64,000 bases of DNA. Source: Methanotrichaceae archaeon. GTDB lineage: Archaea > Halobacteriota > Methanosarcinia > Methanotrichales > Methanotrichaceae. The translations under genes were made by a program, and so were the position numbers. The notes beneath the pieces are model-generated. The model did not search any database and was not told the DNA's origin. It saw nothing but the letters and a program-made list of their open reading frames with translations. How positions within the stretch are numbered: position 1 is the first letter of the stretch; each line of letters opens with the position of its first letter. Below, in pieces: positions 9,327 through 17,362 of this stretch. The DNA is taken from NCBI GenBank assembly GCA_016927425.1, contig JAFGMR010000020.1, forward strand, positions 44,800-108,799. Reading direction: 5' to 3'.

Positions 9327-10220
9327 ATGAAGATGAAAAACGCCGCTATAATCATCACCATGCTCCTCATCTGCACCGAATGGGCTGCTGCAGTGGACAA
9401 TCCGCAGGGAAACAACCCGGTCTGCGGTCCGTGCAGTTCGTACGGTCTGCAATTTGACGGACCGCTTGAGTATACCCCGTATCCGGAACCACTCAATGTC
9501 GGTGCCCAGAATCCGGGGAAGATCTATGTTGTCTACTCGGTCATCGACGAGGAAAGCAGACCCTGGTGGACTCAGGCTACTGGAGTCTGGCAGGCCTGGG
9601 GCCCGTATGAGTTTAAAAGCGGTAAGGGCTATATCCTCGAATTCGGACCACAGGACATCGTCGGCATGACCGAAGGGCCGCTCCCATACTATGTCGAAGG
9701 AACTGCCGCATGGTTGCAGGAGGAGAACGTCGATTACTGGGAGGAAAATTCCTATTCCTACTGTATCGTACCAGAAGGACAGTTCCTCAACGCAAGCACC
9801 ACCCACGCCCCGGTTCCTGCCACAGGAGAAGAGGCCCTCATCCTTGATATCGACACCCTCGGAGCAGTCTATAATGGACCAACCGCAAGTGTTTACCTTA
9901 ATCTGGCCGAGAAGACCAGGATCACAAAGATCCAGACGTATCACTGGAATTATGGGGCAGGAACCGAATCACCGGGATCCATCCTGATCGTTGATATGAA
10001 CTCACAAGAATCTGACGGAGGATATCCAATGACCGAGTATGAGGCATACGGACTGGAAGGGTCAGGCGGTGCACCGAACGCGTACTGGGTAGTTGAGCCT
10101 GACCTTGTTTTAGAGCCTGGAAAGTACATGATCCTCGACTCGGAAAACTCCACCTGGGCTCAGAACGATGAGACTGGCGGCATCGGTGTCACGAAGGTCT
10201 GGGGTATTGTCGAGTCCTGA
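9327..10220 (+). CDS. Secreted protein of unknown function
   Basis: About 297 aa from the ATG at 9327 (an in-frame GTG at 9318 is less likely). It starts with MKMKNAAIIITMLLICTEWAAAVDN, a good signal peptide, then a mature part rich in aromatic and acidic residues: GPWWTQATGVWQAWGPYEFKSGKGYILEFGP and KTRITKIQTYHWNYGAGTESPGSILIVD. The second half looks like a beta-sandwich, possibly a carbohydrate- or surface-binding domain. It sits between the two arms of a duplication. Its codon use and lack of the local repeats suggest it arrived separately. I do not recognise the family. Confidence 0.6.
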   Translation: MKMKNAAIIITMLLICTEWAAAVDNPQGNNPVCGPCSSYGLQFDGPLEYTPYPEPLNVGAQNPGKIYVVYSVIDEESRPWWTQATGVWQAWGPYEFKSGKGYILEFGPQDIVGMTEGPLPYYVEGTAAWLQEENVDYWEENSYSYCIVPEGQFLNASTTHAPVPATGEEALILDIDTLGAVYNGPTASVYLNLAEKTRITKIQTYHWNYGAGTESPGSILIVDMNSQESDGGYPMTEYEAYGLEGSGGAPNAYWVVEPDLVLEPGKYMILDSENSTWAQNDETGGIGVTKVWGIVES

Positions 10221-10242
10221 ACCAGCAGAAAGAAGATCCATC

Positions 10243-10356
10243 GTATCCGCTTCAAATTAGAGGGTAACTGACACCATTTCAAGATCGAATGCCTGCTTGC
10301 GCACTTGATTTAGATGATCCGAATGTGCATTTTACCCTGCTTTTTGAAGTGGATAC
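10243..10356. repeat. MITE-like element, copy 1
   Basis: 114 bp, starting GTATCCGCTTCAAATTAG and ending CTTTTTGAAGTGGATAC. The terminal inverted repeat extends imperfectly to about 25 bp, through AGGGTAA on both ends. It differs from copy 2 at a few positions, including a 3-bp indel near the right end. Confidence 0.8.
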
Positions 10357-10430
10357 TAATTCGCGTTCATTCGCGTTCATTCGTGGCTAAGTATTTAAAA
10401 CCACTAATGCACACTAATGAACACGAATCC

Positions 10431-10547
10431 GTATCCGCTTCAAATTAGAGGGTAACTGACACCATTTCAAGATCGAATGCCTGCTTCCGCACTTGATTTA
10501 GATGATCCGAATGTGCATTTTGCCCTGCTGCTTTTTGAAGTGGATAC
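10431..10547. repeat. MITE-like element, copy 2
   Basis: 117 bp in the same orientation as copy 1, with the same ends. It is separated from copy 1 by a spacer carrying its own imperfect palindrome (TTCATTCGTGG versus CCACTAATG...GAACACGAA). Confidence 0.8.
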
Positions 10548-10624
10548 GATCCATCCTTTTTTCATGGGCGAAGACCGATGCAGCAGTATTGCCCCCCTGG
10601 TATGAACAGATGGAATCTGACCAC

Positions 10625-10802
10625 CTGAGATGTCGACGGCAGTCCTGGTGTGACTTATGATTAGGACCGTAAGCGGCGAAAGCATTCTATCCTGCCAGGG
10701 GACGAGGGAGATCGAATGGAGATGCGGGTGGAGCACTGCATCCATTGGCGTGGAAGTCTCCGTCTCGATGGAAGGCATGGGATACATCTGCTATAGAGAT
10801 TG
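10625..10802 (+). pseudogene. Truncated copy of the PKD-protein 3' end
   Basis: The segment encodes RTVSGESILSCQGTREIEWRCGWSTASIGVEVSVSMEGMG and then a stop. This parallels the last repeat of the protein at 7373-8874 (WTVSGGSILSGQGTREIEWRCDR...SIGVNVSVSRDGMV). A stop or frameshift just before (TATGATTAGGACC) and the absent upstream part mark it as a remnant. It is the second arm of the duplication. Confidence 0.7.
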
Positions 10803-10934
10803 ATCGCTCTCCCGGCTCGGGATCTTGCTAACGAGCTGGACGGCAACGGAGGCGTGCTCTCGCCTCCGCGCCCTCTTACAGAGGGCTGACGTCTGCGGGC
10901 GATGGCCGGCGGCCGTCCGCCAGCGGTTCGCGCA

Positions 10935-12125
10935 TCAATTGTACGTAGGGCCTGTATTGCCTTCGGGAGACTCTGCAGGCCTCGCGATCTTTTTCATCAG
11001 CGACATGATGCCCGGCTTTGCCTCCCTTGGGGGTCCCATCTGGAATCCTGGAATATCGAGGCCCGAGCCTCCGAAGAACTCCTTGTTGAACCGGTCCTTG
11101 ATCTCGTCGAATATCCTCTTGTAGGCGACGCAGTGAGGGTCGACGTTTAAAACCTTCCCTCCGCTCGGCGCCATGGCGTTATAGGGGCAGCCGCCCCGGC
11201 AGTACTTGATATGAGCGCAGCTTTTGCATTCCCGGTCGACGAACTCCTTGAACTGGTGCATGAGCTTCCAGGCGTCGGATCTCGCCAGGTCCTCCATAGT
11301 TGGATGATCGTAGACGGAACCCATCACGAACTCCGGCATGCCGACGAAGCGATAGCAGGGATATATGCTGCCATCGGGTCCCACCGCAAATGTATCCCCC
11401 ATGCAATCGACGTATGTGCATACGGTTCCACGGCCTACGAGGACGCATCTTAAGAGGTCGTCGATGTTTCGAATCTCGATCTCGCCGATGTTCTCGATAT
11501 ATTTGTCGAGGAGATATACCAGGAGCTCTCCATACTCCTCGGGGGGAAGCGCCCATCTATCCGGGTCCTTGTCGCGCAGAGACGGGAGCGCCGGATGGAG
11601 CTTGAGGGTGAAGCCGTTCTCCAAAAAGAAGTTAAATATATCCTCCTTGAAGTTGATGGAGTACGATGTAAACGTGCAGATGAACTGGACCTGGAGGCCA
11701 GCCTCCTTAGCAATCTCGAGGCCTCGCATCGTCTTTTCGAAATAACCCTCGCTCCTCTGCAGGTCGTTTAGCTCCTTTGGGCCGTCGATGCTCGATCCGA
11801 TGGGGATCTTGTACTTGGCAAGCACCCTTGCCAGCTCCGGCGTGAGCTTCCAGAGGTTGGTCTGAAGGGCAAAGGCGATTTGCAGGTGAGACAATCCCTG
11901 GGTGAGCAATGGCAGGGCCTGGCGGTAGAACTCAACGCCAGCTAAGAGCGGCTCTCCTCCGTGGAACGTGAATGTGATCGTATCGTTGCGGAAATCCTTG
12001 AGCCACTCGACCACCTCCTTGATCGTCTCTATGCTCATTACGGGGGACCTCTCGTCAGAGCTCCAGCAGTAGGCGCAGCTTGAGGGGCAGCCGAGCGTTG
12101 GGATCAGCATCACGTGAAAGGGCAT
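10935..12125 (-). CDS. Radical-SAM/SPASM peptide-modifying-type enzyme
   Basis: About 396 aa from the ATG at 12125 (MPFHVMLIPTLGC); a TTG at 12158 would add 11 residues. The radical-SAM cluster motif is CPSSCAYC, followed by TFTFHGGEPLLAG. The C-terminal SPASM region has many cysteines: CTYVDCMGDTFAVGPDGSIYPC ... CKSCAHIKYCRGGCPYNA ... CVAYKRIF, enough for two auxiliary 4Fe-4S clusters. This layout is that of anaerobic sulfatase-maturase-like and peptide-modifying enzymes. I recall a methanogen-specific group (TIGR04083) but could not check it. A small cysteine-rich frame overlaps its 5' end in the opposite direction, and a PKD-type surface protein is nearby. Confidence 0.85.
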   Translation of the reverse strand: MPFHVMLIPTLGCPSSCAYCWSSDERSPVMSIETIKEVVEWLKDFRNDTITFTFHGGEPLLAGVEFYRQALPLLTQGLSHLQIAFALQTNLWKLTPELARVLAKYKIPIGSSIDGPKELNDLQRSEGYFEKTMRGLEIAKEAGLQVQFICTFTSYSINFKEDIFNFFLENGFTLKLHPALPSLRDKDPDRWALPPEEYGELLVYLLDKYIENIGEIEIRNIDDLLRCVLVGRGTVCTYVDCMGDTFAVGPDGSIYPCYRFVGMPEFVMGSVYDHPTMEDLARSDAWKLMHQFKEFVDRECKSCAHIKYCRGGCPYNAMAPSGGKVLNVDPHCVAYKRIFDEIKDRFNKEFFGGSGLDIPGFQMGPPREAKPGIMSLMKKIARPAESPEGNTGPTYN

Positions 12126-12147
12126 TTCCGAAGCACCAATTGCGTCG

Positions 12148-12453
12148 ATGCCCTCCAAGGTATTAATAGATTCGCAGCAATGCTATACATGCGATGCGAT
12201 ATGCGAAATGCACTGCACGGAAATGGCTTGCAATGAATGGATCACAGGAAAAGTATTTAAATATGTAAGCGAAGTAGATGGTTTGGATACAGGGCTCTGG
12301 AAGAAGGGATATTTCGGCATGCTGCCGTTTGGCGCGGCAGAGGAGTTCGATGAGATCCTTGGAGGACTTGCGCTGAGGACTGAGGAGTTGAAAGGTGGCC
12401 TTGCTACTGCTCTAGGAAGCGTATCTAGGCTTTTTCCCACGATACTTTGCTAA
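12148..12453 (+). CDS. Small Cys-rich ORF divergent from the radical-SAM gene
   Basis: A 101-codon frame starting MPSKVLIDSQQ with five cysteines in 17 residues (CYTCDAICEMHCTEMAC) and a final Cys at the C-terminus. A promoter-like AAGTATTTAAATATG lies inside it at about 12250. Transcription may therefore start within it, and a shorter 45-aa product from the ATG at 12319 (MLPFGAAEEFDEILGG...FPTILC) is possible. I do not recognise the sequence. It may be a precursor peptide for the neighbouring enzyme or not a gene at all. Confidence 0.35.
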   Translation: MPSKVLIDSQQCYTCDAICEMHCTEMACNEWITGKVFKYVSEVDGLDTGLWKKGYFGMLPFGAAEEFDEILGGLALRTEELKGGLATALGSVSRLFPTILC

Positions 12454-12519
12454 TTTCCATCCCGCTGACTCTGAGGATCTGTTGCCATCAGAAGCTATCG
12501 TATGTTGTGAGGTGAGGAG

Positions 12520-13152
12520 ATGGTAGACGAATACTTGGATGAGGAGCTGGAAGAGATATCAAAGAGGGTCTATGGATGGTTCGTGGAGTTCACTGAGAGC
12601 AAGTACTTCGAAGAGCTGACCGAGGAGCAGAAAAGTGAGTCGGAATTTGCGGTCATGTCCTTCGCCGATTATATGTACTCTTATTTTCTGTCGTCTCCTG
12701 AGGAATGGAACGAGGATGAGCTTGAGGAGTGCTGTTTGGAGACGCTTCCGCGAAAGGTCAGCGCAGATGAGTCATTTTTTGAGTCCATTGCGCCTGTGCT
12801 ATCCGCATTCTTCTCTTATCTAGGCGAGAAGGACTTGCTGGAGAACGGATCGCAGCTTGCAAGAACGGTTAGGGGGATCGATGAAGAGATCGCAAGAAAT
12901 GCAAGTGATCCAAGGAACTGGGGCATGGCAAAATCATTTGTAATGGCTGCAAATGATGCGGGAGTTGATATAACGAAGGAGGGGGAGCTGCAGAGATACA
13001 TGCAGGTCTATAACACGCAACGGCTTGCTGCAATGGGAAGCGAGCAACTACTAAAGAGACCCATCACTATCCCTAAAAAATCCAAGATAAGGAGAAACGA
13101 TCCTTGCCCCTGCGGCAGCGGGAAGAAGTACAAGAGATGTTGTGGTCCGTGA
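12520..13152 (+). CDS. SEC-C motif protein
   Basis: A 210-aa acidic, helical protein ending in the SEC-C zinc-binding motif RRNDPCPCGSGKKYKRCC, the short C-terminal module also found at the end of SecA. In standalone proteins the motif is usually an interaction or RNA/protein-binding tail on a UPF0149-like or unknown helical domain. The ATG at 12520 is preceded by a strong ribosome-binding site (GAGGTGAGG). A TATA-like TATTTAAATATG about 270 bases upstream may drive it. Function unknown beyond the zinc tail. Confidence 0.75.
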   Translation: MVDEYLDEELEEISKRVYGWFVEFTESKYFEELTEEQKSESEFAVMSFADYMYSYFLSSPEEWNEDELEECCLETLPRKVSADESFFESIAPVLSAFFSYLGEKDLLENGSQLARTVRGIDEEIARNASDPRNWGMAKSFVMAANDAGVDITKEGELQRYMQVYNTQRLAAMGSEQLLKRPITIPKKSKIRRNDPCPCGSGKKYKRCCGP

Positions 13153-13403
13153 ATTGGATCCATTGGCCTTCGTTTTAGCCGAATCCCAGTCCGATCTCTC
13201 ACATCATGGGTGTCAAATGCATGAAAGCCATGGATAAATACTATTATTAATGCTATTTTAAACCCTCCCCTTGCCCCATTGATCGGCAAATCAAGTCCAA
13301 ACGTTCGGGCCCAGGCCGCTCCATCAATTGTTTCAGATGGAAAGGCTTAATCCGGAATGTCGGTTTAATTCAATAATCCCCAAAACCAGTGAGGAAGCGC
13401 CCC
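13153..13403. other. Intergenic region before the P-type ATPase
   Basis: About 250 bases containing ATAAATACTATTATTAATGC (about 13232-13251), an AT-rich patch that could hold a promoter for the ATPase, and no plausible gene. The GTGAGG at 13389 is best read as the ribosome-binding site for the ATG at 13404. Confidence 0.35.
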
Positions 13404-16145
13404 ATGACCAGCCGAGAGAGCCTTTACTCCCTCCCAATCGATGACGTCCTTGCCTGCCTCAACACAAGCACCTCGGGCCTTGATAGGTCCGATGCCAGAA
13501 AAAGGCTTGAGGAGCACGGCCCAAACGAGCTAGAGAAGATGCGAGAGAAGAGCTATCTTCTGGAGTACCTCCGGCAGTACCTCCAGTTCTTCGCCCTCCT
13601 CCTCGAGGTTGCAGCAGCCCTCTCATTCGTTGCAAGCTACTACTCGCCAGGCGAGGGCTACGAGATCCTCGCAGGCGCAATCCTCGGAGCTGTCTTCATC
13701 AACGCAACATTCGCCTTCTGGCAGGAGTACAAAGCCGACAAGACCGTGGAGGCCCTCCTGAAGCTCATCCCCACCATGGTGAAGGTGAGGAGGAAAGGAA
13801 AAGTTGAGGTGGTGAACGCAAGGGAGATCGTTCCAGGCGACCTTTTGATCGTCGACGAGGGAGACAGGATCGGGGCCGACGCAATCCTGCTCGAAGCCAA
13901 CTCCCTCTACGTCAACATGGCAGCCCTGACCGGCGAGGCAGAGCCCGCAAGGAGGATCGCCGAGATCGATCCTTGCGACGATATCCTGGATGCGAGAAAC
14001 GTCCTCTTCGCAGGAACGACCATTGCCTTGGGAAATGGCCTTGGAGTCGTCTATAGAACGGGAATGGAGACCGAGTTTGGAAGGATCGCATCGCTCTCAA
14101 AGGAGGTCGAGAGAAGGCCTACTCCGATGCAGATCGAGATCATCAGGATAACGAGGATCCTCACCCTCGCAGCCCTCCTGGTAGGTGGGGTCTTCTTCGC
14201 CCTCGGCGTTGCTTCAGGGCAAGGATGGCTCGTTGCAGCCATATTCGCCCTTTCCCTCATCGTTGCCAATGTTCCCGAGGGCATGCTTCCCACAATCACG
14301 CTATCCCTCTCTCTCGCAAGCCGCAACATGGCGAGGAGAAACGCCCTGATCAAGAACCTGGACTCGGCCCAGACTCTTGGAAGCGCAACGGTGATATGCA
14401 CCGACAAGACCGGAACGATCACCAGAAACGAGATGACGCTGAAGGAGATCTATCTTTCGAGCGGCGAGGAGGCGTCGGTCAGCGGAGAGGGATACTTTGA
14501 CGACGGAATTATCAGCCTCGCTGAAGAGAGGCCAGGCTCCCTCGATCGGCTGAGGTTTCTCCTTCTGGCCGGAGCTCTGAACTGCAGGGCAATGATCGAA
14601 GGGGATGATGCATTGGGCGACCCAACGGAGCTTGCAATCGTTGCCGGCGCAAGAAAGGCCCGGGTTCGAGTGGATGCGTACAGGAAGGTCGGGGAGATCC
14701 CCTTCTCAAGCGACCGGAAGATGATGTCGACGGTCTGTGAAAGGGTGGGGAAGGGGTGGGGAGAAGGGGGAGGAGAGGGAGAACTAGAAGGGGAAAGCGA
14801 AGCGGGGAAGGTCATCTTCTCCAAGGGCGCGCCCGAGGTACTGATCGAGCTTTCAAGCCGCCTAATCGATGAGGGGGGCAGGATCCAGCCCATCGGGGAC
14901 GTTGAACGCAGAAGGATCGAGGCCAGGGCCGAGGAGCTGGAGCGGAAGGCCTACAGGCTTCTTGCAATCGCCTACAACGAGGGGACTGACGAGTCAGATC
15001 TGATCTTTCTTGGGCTTGTTGCGATAATGGACCTTCCAAGAGAGGAGGTCTTTGATGCGATTAGAAAGTGCCAGCTAGCATCGATAAGGGTCATGATTCT
15101 CACCGGAGACAACCCCCTGACCGCAAGGGCGATCGCCGAGAAGGTGGGGCTTGAGGTCGAGATGGCCCTGACGGGCGACGAGATCCGCACGATCCCGGAC
15201 GGGGATCTCGCAAGTCTCATCAAGGACAAGAACGTCCTATTTGCGAGGGTGAGGTCTGAGCAGAAGCTCAGAATCGCCTCCCTCCTCCAGGAGAACGGGG
15301 AGGTTGTAGCGATGACCGGCGACGGCGTAAACGACGCGCCGGCATTGAGGAAGGCCGATATCGGCATTGCCATGGGGATAAAGGGGACAGAGGTTGCAAA
15401 GGAAGCGGCGGACATGATCCTTCTCGACGACAACTTCGCTTCGATCGTTGCCGCAATTGAGGAAGGAAGGACGGTCTACTTCAACATCAAGAAATTTGTG
15501 ACATACATCCTCTCGTCGAACGTCCCTGAGATCGTGCCCTACATACTCTTCTTCTTCCTGAAGGTCCCGCTTCCCTTGTCGATTATCCAGATCCTATCCA
15601 TCGACCTTGGATCCGACATGCTCCCAGGGCTCGCCCTTGGAAGCGAGGCCCCGGAGGAAGACATCATGGAGCGGCCTCCTGTCGGCAAATACGAGCGGAT
15701 CCTCGACTGGGAGGTCTTCAAGCGTGGGTACTTCTTCCTTGGGGCAATCGAAGGGGCTTCAGCGATGGCCGCCTTCATCGGGTTCTTGTTCTTGAACGGC
15801 TGGCATTACGGGGACCTCTCGATCTCAAACACCCTCCTTCACAGGCAGGCGATGACTATGACGCTTCTTGGAGCCGTGAGTTGCCAGCTCTTCAACGTCT
15901 GGACACTCCGGTCCTGGGAGTACTCGGCCTTCGATAGGGGCCTCTTTAAGAACAGGCTTCTGATCGTCGCAATCCTCATCGAGCTCATCTGGATATACGC
16001 CCTCTTGAACGTGAGGGTCGTCCAGCTGATCTTCAACACCGCATATGTCCCCACTGGGTACCTCTGGCTCCTCCTCCCCTTCCCGGTCCTCCTCTTTGCA
16101 AGCCACGAGGCTTACAAGTCGAGGATCCGAAAGAGGGGGCGATGA
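13404..16145 (+). CDS. P-type cation ATPase, Na+/K+-ATPase-like (type IIC-like)
   Basis: About 913 aa with the P-type order: cation N-domain, actuator loop (LTGEAEPARR, with TGEA for the usual TGES), M4 NVPEGMLPTITLSLS, phosphorylation site CTDKTGTITRNEM, and the hinge motif MTGDGVNDAPALRKADIGIAMG. M5-M6 reads SSNVPEIVPYILFFFLKVPLPLSIIQILSIDLGSDMLPGLALGSEAPE, closer to animal Na+/K+-ATPase (SNIPEITPFL ... DLGTDMVPAISLAYE) than to SERCA. It probably exports Na+ or exchanges monovalent cations across the plasma membrane. A Gly/Glu-rich insert (GKGWGEGGGEGELEGESEAG, about 14750-14810) sits in the nucleotide-binding domain. Confidence 0.88.
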   Translation: MTSRESLYSLPIDDVLACLNTSTSGLDRSDARKRLEEHGPNELEKMREKSYLLEYLRQYLQFFALLLEVAAALSFVASYYSPGEGYEILAGAILGAVFINATFAFWQEYKADKTVEALLKLIPTMVKVRRKGKVEVVNAREIVPGDLLIVDEGDRIGADAILLEANSLYVNMAALTGEAEPARRIAEIDPCDDILDARNVLFAGTTIALGNGLGVVYRTGMETEFGRIASLSKEVERRPTPMQIEIIRITRILTLAALLVGGVFFALGVASGQGWLVAAIFALSLIVANVPEGMLPTITLSLSLASRNMARRNALIKNLDSAQTLGSATVICTDKTGTITRNEMTLKEIYLSSGEEASVSGEGYFDDGIISLAEERPGSLDRLRFLLLAGALNCRAMIEGDDALGDPTELAIVAGARKARVRVDAYRKVGEIPFSSDRKMMSTVCERVGKGWGEGGGEGELEGESEAGKVIFSKGAPEVLIELSSRLIDEGGRIQPIGDVERRRIEARAEELERKAYRLLAIAYNEGTDESDLIFLGLVAIMDLPREEVFDAIRKCQLASIRVMILTGDNPLTARAIAEKVGLEVEMALTGDEIRTIPDGDLASLIKDKNVLFARVRSEQKLRIASLLQENGEVVAMTGDGVNDAPALRKADIGIAMGIKGTEVAKEAADMILLDDNFASIVAAIEEGRTVYFNIKKFVTYILSSNVPEIVPYILFFFLKVPLPLSIIQILSIDLGSDMLPGLALGSEAPEEDIMERPPVGKYERILDWEVFKRGYFFLGAIEGASAMAAFIGFLFLNGWHYGDLSISNTLLHRQAMTMTLLGAVSCQLFNVWTLRSWEYSAFDRGLFKNRLLIVAILIELIWIYALLNVRVVQLIFNTAYVPTGYLWLLLPFPVLLFASHEAYKSRIRKRGR

Positions 16146-16155
16146 CAATAGATAA

Positions 16156-16494
16156 TCCACTACCAAATCCTGGGCGACCAATCGGGATGAACGAGTGCTT
16201 GTCTACCGTCGATGGAAAGCCAACGAGATCCTGATAATCGCCCTCAACCCCTCCGACAATGAAACATACGTCCCCATTCACTTCCGCCATGCAGGCAGTT
16301 GGATCGATATCCTCGATGCCATTTATGAGAACTGCCAACGTCCATATGCCAAGTCCGTGACCGATCCGGCGGCTCGCGAATGGGTCCCCATTCCAAGCAA
16401 ATTCGGAAGGATTCTGCGCTTGGAGCCGCAATACCAGCGACGATTTCTAGGATCAACGGCTGCGTTTAGAGATAAGCTGCCATCCTCCAGTTAA
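16156..16494 (+). pseudogene. Remnant of an alpha-amylase-family C-terminal domain
   Basis: The frame reads KSWATNRDERVLVYRRWKANEILIIALNPSDNETYVPIHFRHAGSWIDILDA and ends WVPIPSKFGRILRLEPQ. This resembles the C-terminal beta-sandwich of GH13 glycosidases (VLVYRR...ILIALNFS...W.D...FGRIL). No catalytic barrel precedes it, since the P-type ATPase ends at 16145. It is therefore a leftover 3' end of a lost glycosidase gene. Identification is by pattern memory only. Confidence 0.45.
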
Positions 16495-16512
16495 CCTTAC
16501 GGGTAATCTGGT

Positions 16513-16586
16513 GCTCCGGTAGGGATTTGAACCCTAGTCGAAGGAGTGAGAGTCCTTCATGATTGGCCGAGCTACACTACCGGAGC
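16513..16586 (-). tRNA. tRNA-Glu (CTC)
   Basis: The minus strand folds as a cloverleaf: acceptor GCTCCGG/CCGGAGC, D-arm GTGTAGCTCGGCCAATC, anticodon stem AAGGA/TCCTT with loop CTCTCAC (anticodon CTC), and T-arm with GGTTCAAATCC. The start GCTCCGGT and the D-arm are typical of archaeal tRNA-Glu. No intron and no encoded CCA. Confidence 0.92.
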
Positions 16587-16613
16587 GCGGAGTGGGGGTT
16601 GCTCTCCTGGCAT

Positions 16614-17282
16614 TTAATCCTTTTGGCCATGTTGCCGGAAGTTGCAGATCTCATCGAGCGCACAGGCGCTACAGAGGGGGGACCTTGCCCGACAGACTGC
16701 CCTGCCGTGCTTGATGAGGTTGAGATGCATCGAGAGGTACTTATCCGGGGGGACGACCCCCTCCAGAACCTCCTGAGCCCTCTCGATGCTCGCCTTCTGC
16801 GGAACAAGGCCAAGGCGGGAAGCCACCCTGTGAACATGGGTGTCGACCGGCATTGTGGGGAGTCCAAACCCGAAGAGGAGGACGACTGCCGCAGTCTTTG
16901 GCCCGACTCCAGGGAGGGAGAGCAGGAACTCCCGCCCCTCTTCAAGGCTCATATCACCGAGAAATCCAAGGTCCATGGAGCCGGCCCTCTCAAGCACCCT
17001 CGCCAGGCCCTCTTTTATGCGGGGGGCCTTGATCTTGGAAAGCCCGCCTGGGCGGATCTGGCTTGCAACCTCTTTTGTAGGAGCAAGGAGCATGCGGCCA
17101 TAGTCCGGATATGCCTCCTTCAAGGCGGCAAAGGCCCTTTCCGAGTTCGTGTCAGACGTGTTCTGGGAGAGGATGGTGATCACGAGCAGGTCGAGTGGAT
17201 CCCTTCCTTCCAGCACGGGGTGGCCATAGATCCTCTCCAGGATGCCAATGCAGTCGAGAACCTTCTCCTCCAAGCCTTGCAT
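16614..17282 (-). CDS. nth: Endonuclease III (DNA glycosylase/AP lyase)
   Basis: The 222-aa protein has the HhH-GPD fold. The hairpin LPGVGPKTAAVVL carries the catalytic Lys, PVDTHVHRVASRLGL carries the catalytic Asp, and the C-terminal iron-sulfur loop is C-x6-C-x2-C-x5-C (CRARSPLCSACALDEIC). It removes oxidised pyrimidines and nicks abasic sites in base excision repair. It is a stand-alone gene directly downstream of the tRNA-Glu position on the same strand and divergent from the MgtC-type gene. Confidence 0.93.
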   Translation of the reverse strand: MQGLEEKVLDCIGILERIYGHPVLEGRDPLDLLVITILSQNTSDTNSERAFAALKEAYPDYGRMLLAPTKEVASQIRPGGLSKIKAPRIKEGLARVLERAGSMDLGFLGDMSLEEGREFLLSLPGVGPKTAAVVLLFGFGLPTMPVDTHVHRVASRLGLVPQKASIERAQEVLEGVVPPDKYLSMHLNLIKHGRAVCRARSPLCSACALDEICNFRQHGQKD

Positions 17283-17362
17283 GTCCTGGAGTCTGGCCAG
17301 CCCCCAATAATATAGCTTGCATCCGAAACCTAATTAGGGAGTCGATTGAGAGGGATTATTAG

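Larger units (their letters stand above)
10235..10555. mobile_element. Composite MITE-like element with 8-bp target duplication
   Basis: Two nearly identical 114-117 bp elements (10243-10356 and 10431-10547) flank a 74-bp spacer. The whole block is bracketed by the direct repeat GATCCATC (10235-10242 and 10548-10555). Each element has terminal inverted repeats GTATCCGCTTCAAA / GTATCCACTTCAAA. The outer 8-bp duplication and inverted ends indicate that the pair moved as one unit. No transposase is encoded. Confidence 0.75.
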
